From contig LN554852.1 in the NCBI GenBank assembly GCA_000953735.1, positions 682,001 to 746,000 on the forward strand: a DNA stretch of 64,000 bases, written 5' to 3'. Position 1 is the first letter of the stretch; each line of letters starts with the position of its first letter. The notes below the pieces were generated by a model. That model saw only the letters and a list, made by a program, of their open reading frames with translations. It did no database searches and was not told the origin of the DNA. The position numbers were made by a program, and so were the translations under genes. Source of the stretch: Moritella viscosa. GTDB taxonomy: Bacteria; Pseudomonadota; Gammaproteobacteria; Enterobacterales; Moritellaceae. Shown here piece by piece: positions 31,353 to 44,365 of the stretch.

Positions 31353-32117
31353 ATGGATATATCAATCGATCATTTAGCGAGTCAGGTTAATGATATCGCG
31401 GTTGCAGCGGGACAAGAGATATTAACTATTTATCAGCGCGATTTTAAGGTTGATACGAAAGATGATAACTCACCTGTGACAGAAGCCGATATTGCAGCCA
31501 ATGACATTATTGTTGCCAGTTTACGCACGATTACGCCTAATATCCCTATTTTGTCGGAAGAAGGCGTAAGTATTCCTTGGGATGAACGAAAGCAATGGCA
31601 AACATTTTGGCTTGTTGACCCGCTCGATGGTACCAAAGAGTTTATTAAACGTAATGGTGAATTTACCGTTAATATTGCCTTGATCCACAATCAGCAACCA
31701 ATATTAGGTGTTGTCTATGCGCCTGTATTAGATAAGCTTTATTATACGAATACTGATGGAGCTTTTTTATTACATGGCGGTGAAACCGTTAAGTTAGCTG
31801 CATTACCAATTCCTAATGATGAAATTGTCAAAGTGGTTGGTTCCCGTTCTCATGCTAGTCCTGAAATGGCGTTATATGTATCGCGTTTTACAGAAACAGA
31901 TATTATACCGGTTGGTAGCTCATTGAAGTTCTGCTTGATTGCTGAAGGGAGTGCACATTGTTACCCACGGTTAGGCCCTACTTGTTGGTGGGATACTGGT
32001 GCTGGGCATGCTGTTGCTTGTGCGGCTGGTGCAAAAGTCGTGCAACTTGATGGTTCGCCTTTATTGTATAACCACCAAGAGTCAGTGCTAAACCCGTTTT
32101 TTGTTGTCGCTAAATGA
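31353..32117 (+). CDS. cysQ: 3'(2'),5'-bisphosphate nucleotidase CysQ
   Basis: The 254-residue protein belongs to the inositol monophosphatase superfamily. It has the metal-binding Glu in EAD (VTEADIAAND), LSEEG, VDPLDGTKEF at about residues 88-96 and the C-terminal WWDTGAGHAVA. CysQ removes PAP, a toxic by-product of PAPS reduction, so it completes the sulfate-activation operon. It is 59 bp after cysC and immediately upstream of an inverted-repeat element that starts 3 bp after the stop. Confidence 0.94.
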   Translation: MDISIDHLASQVNDIAVAAGQEILTIYQRDFKVDTKDDNSPVTEADIAANDIIVASLRTITPNIPILSEEGVSIPWDERKQWQTFWLVDPLDGTKEFIKRNGEFTVNIALIHNQQPILGVVYAPVLDKLYYTNTDGAFLLHGGETVKLAALPIPNDEIVKVVGSRSHASPEMALYVSRFTETDIIPVGSSLKFCLIAEGSAHCYPRLGPTCWWDTGAGHAVACAAGAKVVQLDGSPLLYNHQESVLNPFFVVAK

Positions 32118-32119
32118 TA

Positions 32120-32292
32120 TATACCCAAGCGACTTCGAAATGCACCATCAGCAAAGTGAAAGAAGAGGGTATTCAAGGCATGAAGTCGAGGGTTTAGTTA
32201 TTCTAAATCAAGACGTTCATAACGTCGAAGATACCTTCATTCGTTTTGCCTTACTAGCCTCTGATATAGCACTTTTAAGTAACTTGGGTATA
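32120..32292. mobile_element. 173-bp MITE-like intergenic element with inverted ends
   Basis: The ends TATACCCAAG (32120-32129) and CTTGGGTATA (32283-32292) are perfect 10-bp inverted repeats. Imperfect pairing extends to about 24 bp (tatacccaagCGacttCG.. against tatacccaagTTacttAA..). The interior has no transposase. The element begins 3 bp after the cysQ stop and ends 4 bp before the stop of the convergent TIGR03899 gene, so it fills the gap exactly. An open frame across it (32101-32319) is treated as a by-product. This is the form of a non-autonomous, palindromic intergenic repeat; other genomic copies would settle it. Confidence 0.6.
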
Positions 32293-32295
32293 AAC

Positions 32296-33117
32296 TTAAA
32301 AATTAAATGCGTTATGTAAATGACTGGTTAGTTCAGAAAAATATTCATGGTTTTTCTCATGAGGAATGAGTTTAGCCAGTTCATCACCAATATTCGTAAA
32401 GCGATAATACTTCACTCTTGATGAACGACTTTTTACTTTCACCGTTAATTTCTCTTCCCCGTAGCTTATCGGTAAGTCTTTATCTCGTGGGAGGTTGACC
32501 ATTTCTAATTCATTGTTATGAATTAATCCCAATTCAGATAAGGTTAAAAAGCTACTGTAAGGTAGTTTGTGTCGGCCTAAATTTATCGATTTAAATTGCG
32601 GTTTATTAAATAATAAGAAACTTTTGTTATTATTTTGGCAGTTAAGGATAATTTTGTGGTTAGTGTCATAACCTACTTGAGAACTTAAGTTACAGGCAAC
32701 CTGAAACATTTGAGCTTCACGTTGGGTCATTTGATTGAGTGTGCGCAGTGATTTTACCGAAAAACTGCCGGAATGACTTAATTCCAATGCAAAAATCTTA
32801 CCCCATAATGTTTGCATATGCGGCCCTGAAATATCTTTTGCCATCGACATAAAAGCACTTAACCAATCTGGGTCAATAACTTCGCTGGTGACATCGTCAC
32901 AAAAATTATTGGCGCGAACGACAATGCTTTCTAAATTTTGTTGTTGTTTTATTTGTTCTTGATTAATACGTTGGATCGCTCTGTGTTCAAATGAGGTGTG
33001 TTTGTTTACCGTCAACATACCATCAATGCCTCTATCTTTAGAGACTTTTCTTAATTGTTGAATACTGTTTAAAATATTCGATTCAACTTTATTTATTTTG
33101 GTATCATTTCCAGACAT
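32296..33117 (-). CDS. TIGR03899/DUF2806-like conserved protein
   Basis: The 273-residue cytoplasmic protein has the features of the TIGR03899 family related to DUF2806. A Gln-rich helical N-terminus (IQRINQEQIKQQQNLE) precedes the core DPDWLSAFMSMAKDISGPHMQTLWGKIFALE, described here as residues ~95-125, and SGSFSVKSLRTLNQMTQREA. A C-terminal domain of beta character follows, with LSELGLIHN and KVKSRSSRVKYYRFTNIGDELAKLI. Function is unknown. It converges on cysQ across the inverted-repeat element and has no close operon partners. Confidence 0.75.
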   Translation of the reverse strand: MSGNDTKINKVESNILNSIQQLRKVSKDRGIDGMLTVNKHTSFEHRAIQRINQEQIKQQQNLESIVVRANNFCDDVTSEVIDPDWLSAFMSMAKDISGPHMQTLWGKIFALELSHSGSFSVKSLRTLNQMTQREAQMFQVACNLSSQVGYDTNHKIILNCQNNNKSFLLFNKPQFKSINLGRHKLPYSSFLTLSELGLIHNNELEMVNLPRDKDLPISYGEEKLTVKVKSRSSRVKYYRFTNIGDELAKLIPHEKNHEYFSELTSHLHNAFNF

Positions 33118-33342
33118 AGTAAAACCTAGCTGCGTATTCAGATTAAGGGTAATAAGCTTTTATTTATACCTGATATAGGCCTGAAAGTATTGCATGATAT
33201 GTAAAGTTTCTGGCTAGTGAGGACATTTTTATGATGGTTTATATCTTAAAGTCATTTGGACGAGTACGGTAATAAAAAGTCGATTTCTACTCGTCCTTAG
33301 TATGGTATATCTAAGATCTTGAAGGTTATTTAGATATTAATA

Positions 33343-33891
33343 TTATATATAGGCGTTAATAAGACCAATCACAGTATCGATCTCTGTTGGATTCATTTCA
33401 CCGTCTTTGACATATAAGACCTTACCAGATTGATCTAATAAAATGATCGCTGAACTTTTTTCAGTTAGCCCCCACTTATTACGAATATCCCCGTCTTCAT
33501 CAAGAACAAAGATTGCATCAGGAAATTCTTCTTTGTTTGATCTCAATTGGCTCGCTACTATCGCACCGGTTCCCCAAATCGCGTCGTCTAAATTAACTAG
33601 CGTAGCTGTATTGTATTTCTCGAATGGGAAATCAGATTTTTTCAATGTATCAATCATTGGCTCATTTAATTCCTTAGCAGATGTGCGTCCTGCAATATGC
33701 TGAATTAAAATAACCTTATTATGTAACTCGGCAGTAGACCACTGGCGGTATTCGAATTCACCTTCGACGAGAGCAACGTAACCTTTATCTTTGATTGTCA
33801 CTTGGGGAACATTGTCTCCTAACGTTAGATTATGGCTTAAAGCAACAAAAGAGGCGAGTGATAGCGTAATAGCCGTCAGTATTTTTTTCAT
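33343..33891 (-). CDS. ytfJ: YtfJ family periplasmic protein
   Basis: The 182-residue protein has a signal peptide (MKKILTAITLSLASFVALS, cleavage near SHN) and a thioredoxin-like fold without a CxxC motif. YtfJ features include LGDNVPQVTIKDKGY, KVILIQHIAGRTSAKELNEP, TATLVNLDDAIWGTG and FVLDEDGDIRNKWGL. Length matches E. coli YtfJ (184). Function is unknown. It stands alone on the minus strand with a 225-bp gap downstream, in which I see nothing clear. Confidence 0.85.
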   Translation of the reverse strand: MKKILTAITLSLASFVALSHNLTLGDNVPQVTIKDKGYVALVEGEFEYRQWSTAELHNKVILIQHIAGRTSAKELNEPMIDTLKKSDFPFEKYNTATLVNLDDAIWGTGAIVASQLRSNKEEFPDAIFVLDEDGDIRNKWGLTEKSSAIILLDQSGKVLYVKDGEMNPTEIDTVIGLINAYI

Positions 33892-34029
33892 TATTTTTAT
33901 CCTTTTAAATATGAAATTAATGTGAACGTTTTAAGCCGGTAGTCAATTAACCAGCCATATCGAGTTATATTATTTTCATATCTTATTCTATTTTCAAGGA
34001 TTTTTGATTACTAAAATACAAATTTGTGG

Positions 34030-35046
34030 TTAATATAATGATTCATTAATCAATTCTGTGTCAGACGATAATATTTTATCTAACTTCACTTTTGATCCTG
34101 ATATGACAGTATATTGATTTTTATTAATCATGATTTGCTGGCCTTTTACGCCACTCTTACTATCAATTGTTAACCATACGGGGGACACACTGCCAATACT
34201 GTCAGATGGATAAAGCATAAAAAGTTCATATTCAGGCGCTAGCTGACTAATTAGTGTCGCTAATAATAGGGCTTTTTCATCACTGTCTGCTTCATTGGTT
34301 TTTAAGACACTAATTGGAGAGAAGAAACTGTCCTTATGCTCTTTCCTGTCTGGGATCGCATAAACCCAATTTTGTGCATTCTTGACTGCTGAGTCAATTG
34401 ACTGTTGCTTAGCGAGCTGTGTCGCAATATCTTTTAGGTATGCTCTATACTCATAAAATAGTTGAGAGTAATTTGGTCTAACGCAAGGTAAATCTTCATC
34501 ATCTGGATGCACGCAAGGGGTTATTTTTAGGTGATAAAAGGCATCGTTTTGATATTGATTGTAGGCCTGCCAAAACAATTGTGAGGCATTACTTTCGTCT
34601 TTATTAGTAAATGCGTATCGTATGTCTTTTATTTTATCTTGATCATCTGGCGTGTAAAAATTTATACGGTCGATAGCAAATTCGAGTCTTGGTGTTAGGT
34701 AGGTATGAATCGCTTTGATTGGATAACTCAATGAAAAGGACAATTTATAACTGTCTAATAATGATGTTTCAACAATATCAGTATCAAAAAATGATTTTAT
34801 TTTTAAGTTCTTTCCTTTGCTATCGGTCCATTGCCAATTAATCGAAAATGAATTTACTTCATTGTTAGGTAAGTTGATTAGGGGGGAAGACGAAAGTTTG
34901 TTGCGTTCATCTGTATCCCCAGAGAGGGAGGCCATTACCGGTACAGAAAGAAAAATTATTATGCTTGTGGTTATAGAGGGCCACAGAGATGCGTTGTTCA
35001 ATAAAGAGTTGGGCATTGAATGAATCTCTGATGATAAGCGATTCAC
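34030..35046 (-). CDS. Uncharacterised exported protein with a transglutaminase-like segment lacking the catalytic cysteine
   Basis: The 338-residue protein has one hydrophobic N-terminal segment (WPSITTSIIIFLSVPVMASL, residues about 22-41) ending in a plausible signal-peptidase site. The translation start could be residue 1 or Met11. The body is mostly polar. A segment near residues 253-285, EADSDEKALLLATLISQL followed by FMLYP and PVWLTIDS, resembles the transglutaminase-like GDCxDKAxLLAALL...HVWL pattern. Ser replaces the Cys and Pro stands where His is expected, so activity is doubtful. Two cysteines (CVHPDDEDLPC) may form a disulfide. I do not recognise a named family. Confidence 0.6.
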   Translation of the reverse strand: MNRLSSEIHSMPNSLLNNASLWPSITTSIIIFLSVPVMASLSGDTDERNKLSSSPLINLPNNEVNSFSINWQWTDSKGKNLKIKSFFDTDIVETSLLDSYKLSFSLSYPIKAIHTYLTPRLEFAIDRINFYTPDDQDKIKDIRYAFTNKDESNASQLFWQAYNQYQNDAFYHLKITPCVHPDDEDLPCVRPNYSQLFYEYRAYLKDIATQLAKQQSIDSAVKNAQNWVYAIPDRKEHKDSFFSPISVLKTNEADSDEKALLLATLISQLAPEYELFMLYPSDSIGSVSPVWLTIDSKSGVKGQQIMINKNQYTVISGSKVKLDKILSSDTELINESLY

Positions 35047-35128
35047 TAAGCTTGGTAGAAAATGCGATTGATATCAAAAATAATACAGAATAAATTTTGT
35101 TACCAACCACACCTTATTATAACTATTT

Positions 35129-35150
35129 AGACCAGTTATCGAACTGGTCT
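35129..35150 (-). terminator. Hairpin after metQ, probable terminator
   Basis: AGACCAGTT (35129-35137) and AACTGGTCT (35142-35150) form a perfect 9-bp stem with a 4-nt loop, 17 bp after the metQ stop. The following minus-strand sequence AAATAGTT is a poor T-run. Confidence 0.5.
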
Positions 35151-35166
35151 TGCGCGTAGCTACTGA

Positions 35167-35973
35167 TTACCAGCCCTTTACGATTGAATTGTTAAATAAT
35201 TTTTTAGCTTCGTCATACACTTCTTGAGTTTGGAATGCAGTGATGAATTGTTTTACTTTCTCTGAATCTTTATTGTCGTTACGAGCAACAATTAAATTTA
35301 CGTATGGAGATTCTTTATTTTCAACGAAGATGCCGTCTTTAGTTGGCGATAAACCAATCTTAGTTGCAAATGTTGTGTTGATAATCGCTATTGTTACGTC
35401 TTGTAAGTTACGTGCTAATAGCGCTGCTTCTAATTTTATAATCTCAACACCAAATGGATTTGCAGTAATATCTAATTCCGTAGCTTTAATACCAGCGCCA
35501 GATTTAAGTGAGATGATACCTTGTTGCTCAAGTAATAATAATGAACGGCCTAGGTTAGTTGGATCATTTGGTACTGCAATTTTATTACCTTCTTTGAGCT
35601 CGTCAACACGCTTGATTGATGTCGAGTATGCCGCAATTGGATAAACAAATGTGTTTGCTACTGCTGTAATATCATAACCACGTTGTTCGATTTGCGCATC
35701 TAGATACGGTTTATGTTGGAAAGCATTTACATCAATACTGCCTTCTTCAAGTGCTCGGTTTGGTGTTACATAATCCGTAAATGTTACTATTTCAATGTCT
35801 AGATTATACTTCTCTTTAGCAATGGTCTTAGCAATTTCAATTACTTCTGCTTCAGGACCCGCCATTGCCCCCACTCTTAATACTGTTGAGTCTTTGTCAC
35901 CACTACATGCGCTTAATAACACACTTGATGCAATTGCTGTTACTGATACTAATTTCTTTAGTGAAAATTCCAT
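35167..35973 (-). CDS. metQ: D-methionine-binding lipoprotein MetQ
   Basis: The 268-residue substrate-binding protein has a lipoprotein signal ending in LLSAC (Cys23) and the NlpA/MetQ fold. Landmarks are LRVGAMAGPEAEVIEIAKTIA, VTFTDYVTPNRALEEGSID, NAFQHKPYLDAQI, VPNDPTNLGRSLLLL and YVNLIVARNDN. It captures methionine for the MetNI ABC importer at the inner membrane. It is the third gene of metN-metI-metQ, with a 31-bp gap after metI. Confidence 0.95.
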   Translation of the reverse strand: MEFSLKKLVSVTAIASSVLLSACSGDKDSTVLRVGAMAGPEAEVIEIAKTIAKEKYNLDIEIVTFTDYVTPNRALEEGSIDVNAFQHKPYLDAQIEQRGYDITAVANTFVYPIAAYSTSIKRVDELKEGNKIAVPNDPTNLGRSLLLLEQQGIISLKSGAGIKATELDITANPFGVEIIKLEAALLARNLQDVTIAIINTTFATKIGLSPTKDGIFVENKESPYVNLIVARNDNKDSEKVKQFITAFQTQEVYDEAKKLFNNSIVKGW

Positions 35974-36004
35974 GATTATTATTTCCTTGAGTGGTTAAAA
36001 TTTA

Positions 36005-36661
36005 TTATCTGTGGTCGACTTTACTTATTAAGCGTTCACCGATTGATTGAATAATCTGTACGATGATTACCAGTAAGATTACTGTAATTAGAATAATAGT
36101 AGGGTTAAAGCCAATGTAACCATGCTGAATACCAACATCGCCTAGGCCGCCGCCGCCGACAGTACCAGCCATTGCTGAGTAGTTTACAAGTGTTACTAAT
36201 GTGATTGTGATGCTATTGATAATTCCTGGCATTGCTTCTGGGATTAACACTTTGATTATAATCTGTAGTGGTGTCGCGCCCATTGTTTGCGCTGCTTCGA
36301 CTAGTCCTGCTGGCACATCTAATAATGCACCTTCAATTAATCGAGCAATAAAAGGGATTGAAGCGACGGTTAGTGGAACGATCATTGCGCCAGTGCCGAT
36401 TGATGAACCGACAATCAGACGTGTAAACGGAATGATTGCAACAAGTAAAATAATGAAAGGTACTGAACGACCTATATTTACAATCACACTTAATGCATTA
36501 TTTAATTTTTTGTTTTCTAAAATTCCGCTCGTTTTTGTTACATGCAATAGGATCCCTGTTGGCATACCCAGTAAACATGCAATTGCTGCGGCAATTCCGA
36601 CCATCACGAGTGTTTCAACCGTAGCGGTAAAAAGTAAATTAATCATTTGTTCAGTCGACAT
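36005..36661 (-). CDS. metI: D-methionine ABC transporter permease MetI
   Basis: The 218-residue protein has five hydrophobic segments and the permease EAA-type loop ([22 protein letters not shown]) that contacts the MetN ATPase. Its sequence [19 protein letters not shown] is typical of MetI. It overlaps metN by 11 bp, so translation is probably coupled. It forms the membrane channel of the methionine importer. Confidence 0.95.
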   Translation of the reverse strand: MSTEQMINLLFTATVETLVMVGIAAAIACLLGMPTGILLHVTKTSGILENKKLNNALSVIVNIGRSVPFIILLVAIIPFTRLIVGSSIGTGAMIVPLTVASIPFIARLIEGALLDVPAGLVEAAQTMGATPLQIIIKVLIPEAMPGIINSITITLVTLVNYSAMAGTVGGGGLGDVGIQHGYIGFNPTIILITVILLVIIVQIIQSIGERLISKVDHR

Positions 36662-37685
36662 AACCGATAACCTCTACATTAACTGCGTGTTGTTGGAAAA
36701 ATGCTTTGGCTGCAATGGTGTTTTCTTTATTACCAATAAGCTCAGCAAGCATATAACCGAACTTGATGCCGCCGGCAAATTCAATATCGGCACTTAAAAT
36801 GTTTACATCAACATTTAATGTTCGACTTACTTCTGAAATAACGGCCGAGTCAACACTGTTACCAGTGAACCCAAGACGTACTAATGGCATCGAATTTTCT
36901 TTTCTATTTAATGATAATCGTTGTTTATACTCATCAGGGATTTCTAGGTTTATCGTTGCTTCAATAAATATTTGTGCTAATTCTGTTTCTGGATTAGCAA
37001 AGAACTTCGCGACCGTATTTTTCTCAATCAACTCGCCTTTATCAATGATCGCAACTTTATGGCAGATATTTTTAACTACTTCCATTTCATGCGTGATAAG
37101 TAGAATCGTCAGGCCTAGTCGTGCATTAATATCTTTTAATAAAGCTAAAATTGATTTTGTTGTACTTGGATCAAGTGCTGATGTTGCTTCATCGCACAGT
37201 AGTACTTTAGGTTCTGAAGCTAATGCTCGTGCAATTGCTACACGCTGTTTTTGACCGCCACTTAATTCCGAAGGGTAAGCTTTATGTTTTGTTGATAAGC
37301 CAACTAACTCAAGTAGTGGGGTAATTTTATTATTGATCTCGGTTTTATCAATACCTGCTAATTCCAGCGGTAATGCTACATTATCAAATACAGTACGAGA
37401 CGATAATAAATTGAAATGTTGAAATATCATGCCGATTTGGCGTCGTGCAGTACATAGTTCTGCTTTATTTAGCTGCGTTAGTTCAATGCCATCAAGCTGA
37501 ATTGATCCCGATGTTGGAGTTTCAAGTAAGTTTACACAACGAATAAGGGTACTTTTCCCCGCACCTGATGAACCAATTACACCGAATATCTCACCTTTTT
37601 CGACGTTTAAGTTAACGTCTCTCAAGGCATAAACAGGTTTATCTGTAGTTTCAAATATTTTATTTATATTTGTTAATTTAATCAT
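36651..37685 (-). CDS. metN: Methionine ABC transporter ATP-binding protein MetN
   Basis: The 344-residue ATPase has Walker A (GSSGAGKST), the Q-loop region ([12 protein letters not shown]), the signature [15 protein letters not shown] and Walker B ([13 protein letters not shown]). A C-terminal NIL/ACT-like regulatory domain (about residues 265-340) binds methionine and inhibits transport. It is the first gene of the operon. Three tandem met boxes lie 121-144 bp upstream of its ATG, pointing to MetJ repression. Confidence 0.96.
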   Translation of the reverse strand: MIKLTNINKIFETTDKPVYALRDVNLNVEKGEIFGVIGSSGAGKSTLIRCVNLLETPTSGSIQLDGIELTQLNKAELCTARRQIGMIFQHFNLLSSRTVFDNVALPLELAGIDKTEINNKITPLLELVGLSTKHKAYPSELSGGQKQRVAIARALASEPKVLLCDEATSALDPSTTKSILALLKDINARLGLTILLITHEMEVVKNICHKVAIIDKGELIEKNTVAKFFANPETELAQIFIEATINLEIPDEYKQRLSLNRKENSMPLVRLGFTGNSVDSAVISEVSRTLNVDVNILSADIEFAGGIKFGYMLAELIGNKENTIAAKAFFQQHAVNVEVIGYVD

Positions 37686-37805
37686 TTCAACGCCTAAAAC
37701 GAAAAGTAAGAATTAACCTATAAGGTTAGATATTAATTCTTCATTTATGAGTAACAACTGGATACATATGCTAAATAGTTAGTTGATTAAAGTCAATGGA
37801 CTTTT

Positions 37806-37829
37806 TTACATCTAGACGTCTAAACGTTT
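37806..37829. promoter_or_regulatory. Tandem met boxes (MetJ operator) upstream of metNIQ
   Basis: Three adjacent 8-bp boxes are visible: TTACATCT (37806-37813), AGACGTCT (37814-37821) and AAACGTTT (37822-37829). The middle one is a perfect match to the MetJ consensus AGACGTCT; the flanking ones match at 5 and 6 of 8 positions. MetJ with SAM binds tandem boxes cooperatively, so methionine uptake should be repressed when SAM is high. The site lies in the metN-gmhB divergent gap and is 117-126 bp from either start. Confidence 0.85.
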
Positions 37830-37955
37830 ATTTATGTCATTATGGGTAAATGAGTGGGGTGGGGGAATGAAAGATTAAAAAGGTATCGATTGCGAAATTT
37901 CGGTGGCATGGAATAATGGTCGATTGTAACTCATAGAAAAATAAAGGTGAAAATA

Positions 37956-38510
37956 GTGGCAACTGCAGCTGTATTTTTAGATCGCGATGGTGTGATTAAT
38001 AAAGATAAAGGTTATGTTTCACAAATTGATGATTTTGAATTCATCGAAGGCAGCATTGAAGCAATGCAACTATTGAAGACGCATGGTTATCTATTAGTTG
38101 TAATAACGAATCAGTCTGGTATCGCACGAGGTTATTATACTGAAGATGAATTTATGACATTAACAGAATGGATGGACTGGTCACTTGCCGATCGAGGGGT
38201 CGACCTTGATGGTATTTATTATTGTCCCCACCACCCAGAAAAAGGACTAGGTGATTTTAAACAAGATTGCTTATGCCGTAAGCCAAATACTGGGATGTTA
38301 GATAGTGCAGTTAAAGAACTTGATATTGATCTTTCGCAATCGTTTTTAGTGGGCGATAAATTATCCGATATTCAGGCAGGTCAAAAATTACAGCTTAAAG
38401 CCAATTATTTGGTGTCGACGGGTAAGGTGTTATGTGAAAAAGGTTCAGAAGCAGCAGATGCTGTGTTTACAGACCTATTATCTGCGGCTAAATCGATAGT
38501 TAACGATTAA
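37956..38510 (+). CDS. gmhB: D-glycero-beta-D-manno-heptose 1,7-bisphosphate 7-phosphatase
   Basis: The 184-residue HAD-family phosphatase has the nucleophile motif FLDRDGVIN (Asp near residues 9 and 11), [11 protein letters not shown], and the zinc-binding CPHHP...CLCRKP segment. The last HAD motif is [11 protein letters not shown]. It makes heptose 1-phosphate in the ADP-heptose route for LPS core. I choose GTG at 37956 because AAAGG lies 6-8 nt before it; a GTG at 37947 is also in frame. Being divergent from metN and directly upstream of an rRNA operon is the order also seen in E. coli. Confidence 0.93.
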   Translation: MATAAVFLDRDGVINKDKGYVSQIDDFEFIEGSIEAMQLLKTHGYLLVVITNQSGIARGYYTEDEFMTLTEWMDWSLADRGVDLDGIYYCPHHPEKGLGDFKQDCLCRKPNTGMLDSAVKELDIDLSQSFLVGDKLSDIQAGQKLQLKANYLVSTGKVLCEKGSEAADAVFTDLLSAAKSIVND

Positions 38511-38518
38511 ATTTGCAC

Positions 38519-38562
38519 TGTTTGATTACTGTTTGATTACTGTTTGATTACTGTTTGATTAC
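38519..38562. repeat. Four exact tandem copies of an 11-bp unit before the rrn promoter
   Basis: TGTTTGATTAC is repeated four times without a mismatch (38519-38562) and then decays into TATTTGAGCTA. It lies between the gmhB stop and the rRNA promoter, about 35 bp upstream of the -35 element. Confidence 0.85.
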
Positions 38563-38597
38563 TATTTGAGCTATTAAGTTTTTTTGAAGAAAAAGTC

Positions 38598-38625
38598 TTG
38601 CCAATAAAGCGCAGATCTCTATAAT
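38598..38625 (+). promoter_or_regulatory. rRNA operon P1-type promoter
   Basis: TTGCCA (-35, 38598-38603) and TATAAT (-10, 38620-38625) are 16 bp apart. The start-site region CACTGACACGG (38633-38643) closely resembles the E. coli rrn P1 start region. An A-rich stretch upstream (GAAGAAAAAG) could act as an UP element. Confidence 0.75.
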
Positions 38626-38659
38626 CCATCCTCACTGACACGGCAACAGCCGCTCAGTA

Positions 38660-38671
38660 TGCTCTTTAACA
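38660..38671 (+). promoter_or_regulatory. boxA antitermination site in the rrn leader
   Basis: TGCTCTTTAACA is an exact boxA sequence, the NusB/NusE binding site that allows rrn transcription to resist Rho. It lies about 35 bp after the -10 element and 190 bp before 16S. Confidence 0.85.
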
Positions 38672-38858
38672 ATTTATTCAAGCAATCTGTGTGAGCACTT
38701 GCAGAGATATAATGACCAAAAATTATATCAATGTAATTGTGAACATTAAATTAAATCGAAAGATTTGGTTTTATAAACAATAAGACTTCGGTTTTGTTGT
38801 TGAAGTACAGAATTCATTGAGTCGACTTAATCGCTTAGGTGATTAGTCAAAAAACTTT

Positions 38859-40403
<1,545 letters not shown>

Positions 40404-40480
40404 CGTAAAGTTGTTAATTTTTGTAAGTGCCCACACAAATTGCTTGAATAGAAAGTTGAAAAGCATGTAAGAAATGCGAT

Positions 40481-40557
40481 AGGACTGTAGCTCAGTTGGT
40501 TAGAGCGCGCCCCTGATAAGGGTGAGGTCGGTAGTTCAAATCTACTCAGTCCTACCA
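40481..40557 (+). tRNA. tRNA-Ile (anticodon GAT)
   Basis: The 77-nt cloverleaf has acceptor arms AGGACTG/CAGTCCT, the D-loop GCTCAGTTGGTTAGAGC, anticodon GAT at 40515-40517 and TTCAAAT in the T-loop. The 3' CCA is encoded. It lies in the 16S-23S spacer, the usual place. Confidence 0.98.
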
Positions 40558-40581
40558 ATCTTCTTACGAACTCTATGATGT

Positions 40582-40657
40582 GGGGCTATAGCTCAGCTGG
40601 GAGAGCGCCTGCCTTGCACGCAGGAGGTCTGCGGTTCGATCCCGCATAGCTCCACCA
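40582..40657 (+). tRNA. tRNA-Ala (anticodon TGC)
   Basis: The 76-nt cloverleaf has acceptor arms GGGGCTA/TAGCTCC, anticodon TGC at 40615-40617, TTCGATC in the T-loop and an encoded CCA. It pairs with tRNA-Ile in the rrn spacer. Confidence 0.98.
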
Positions 40658-40720
40658 CATCATAGTTGTTAAAATACAAAGCTAAGCAAGCTTAATGCTT
40701 ATCTTTGCTTTTTAGCAAAT

Positions 40721-40732
40721 TGCTCTTTAAAA
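40721..40732 (+). promoter_or_regulatory. Spacer boxA before 23S
   Basis: TGCTCTTTAAAA matches boxA and lies about 145 bp before the 23S start, as in E. coli rrn operons. Confidence 0.75.
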
Positions 40733-40877
40733 ATTTGGAAAGCTGAATAAATAAAGAAGTTCTTAAAACACGTTATTGCTTCGGTAATAACAATAGAGTG
40801 TTCTTGAGTATTCTTGAGGCGAAAAAAACTAGATAATACCTAGTTATTTCAATTGTACAGTCGACTTTAGATTGTAT

Positions 40878-43767
<2,890 letters not shown>

Positions 43768-43901
43768 ACAAATTAAAGTATGATTAATTGAAATACGACT
43801 TAAGAATAGATTGAATACTTTATGTTTTAAAGACTTCTTTATTTATAGCTTTTCAGATTTAAAATGAAACGTAAGTTTCTATATAGAAAGCAAACCAAAT
43901 T

Positions 43902-44021
43902 TGCTTGGTGACCATAGTGTTGCGGTACCACCTGATCCCATTCCGAACTCAGTAGTGAAACGTAATAACGCCGATGGTAGTGTGGGGTTTCCCCATGTGA
44001 GAGTAGGGCATCGCCAAGCGC
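43902..44021 (+). rRNA. rrf: 5S ribosomal RNA
   Basis: The 120-nt sequence begins TGCTTGGTGACC and ends CGCCAAGCG, the two ends pairing into helix I. The conserved core includes CCGAACTCAG and CGCCGATGGTAGTGTGGGG. Confidence 0.95.
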
Positions 44022-44076
44022 CAAACAACGTCGAAAGACTATAAATTAAGACTGATTTTATCAGCACAGATTGTGC

Positions 44077-44153
44077 GGAGCGGTAGTTCAGTTGGTTAGA
44101 ATACCGGCCTGTCACGCCGGGGGTCGCGGGTTCGAGTCCCGTCCGCTCCGCCA
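44077..44153 (+). tRNA. tRNA-Asp (anticodon GTC)
   Basis: The 77-nt cloverleaf has acceptor arms GGAGCGG/CCGCTCC, the D-loop GTTCAGTTGGTTAGAAT, anticodon GTC at 44111-44113 and TTCGAGT in the T-loop. The CCA end is encoded. It is the last stable RNA of the rrn operon. Confidence 0.98.
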
Positions 44154-44163
44154 ACAAACAACG

Positions 44164-44196
44164 AAAGCCTGAATCGAAAGATTCAGGCTTTTTTTG
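44164..44196 (+). terminator. rrn operon terminator
   Basis: AAAGCCTGAATC (44164-44175) and GATTCAGGCTTT (44180-44191) form a perfect 12-bp stem capped by a GAAA tetraloop and followed by a T-run. Confidence 0.92.
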
Positions 44197-44226
44197 TACC
44201 TGAAATTCAGCGAATAAAGTACCGAG

Positions 44227-44355
44227 CAGATTGTGGGGAGAGGTAGTGCTCATAAATAGTATTTAGTTGGTCAGACTGTTTACCTAAAAATGCGGCTTTC
44301 AGGCCGGTGGGCGTGGGTTGTGGCTTATAAAAATCCGTTCGCTTTCTCTTTGCCA
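44227..44355 (+). pseudogene. Decayed second copy of tRNA-Asp
   Basis: The stretch begins CAGATTGTGGGGAGAGGTAGT, matching the CAGATTGTGCGGAGCGGTAGT that opens the intact tRNA-Asp. It keeps AGTTGGTCAGA in D-loop position and CAGGCCGGTGGGCGTGGGTT where the anticodon/T-arm should be. It ends GCCAACAAACAACG, identical to the flank after the intact gene. Insertions total about 42 nt and the acceptor arms no longer pair, so no functional tRNA is expected. Confidence 0.7.
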
Positions 44356-44365
44356 ACAAACAACG

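Noticed and set aside
32101-32319. 72-codon plus-strand open frame after cysQ
   Set aside because: It overlaps the end of cysQ and coincides with the inverted-repeat element; its coding potential is explained by the repeat, and no ribosome-binding site is visible.
34907-35110. Signal-peptide-like frame (MVGNKIYSVLFLISIAFS) just upstream and out of frame with the 338-residue protein
   Set aside because: It could mean a frameshifted N-terminus, but the in-frame start already has its own signal-like segment, so no frameshift is needed.
38519-38562. Short repeat array as a CRISPR
   Set aside because: The units are 11 bp and directly adjacent with no spacers.
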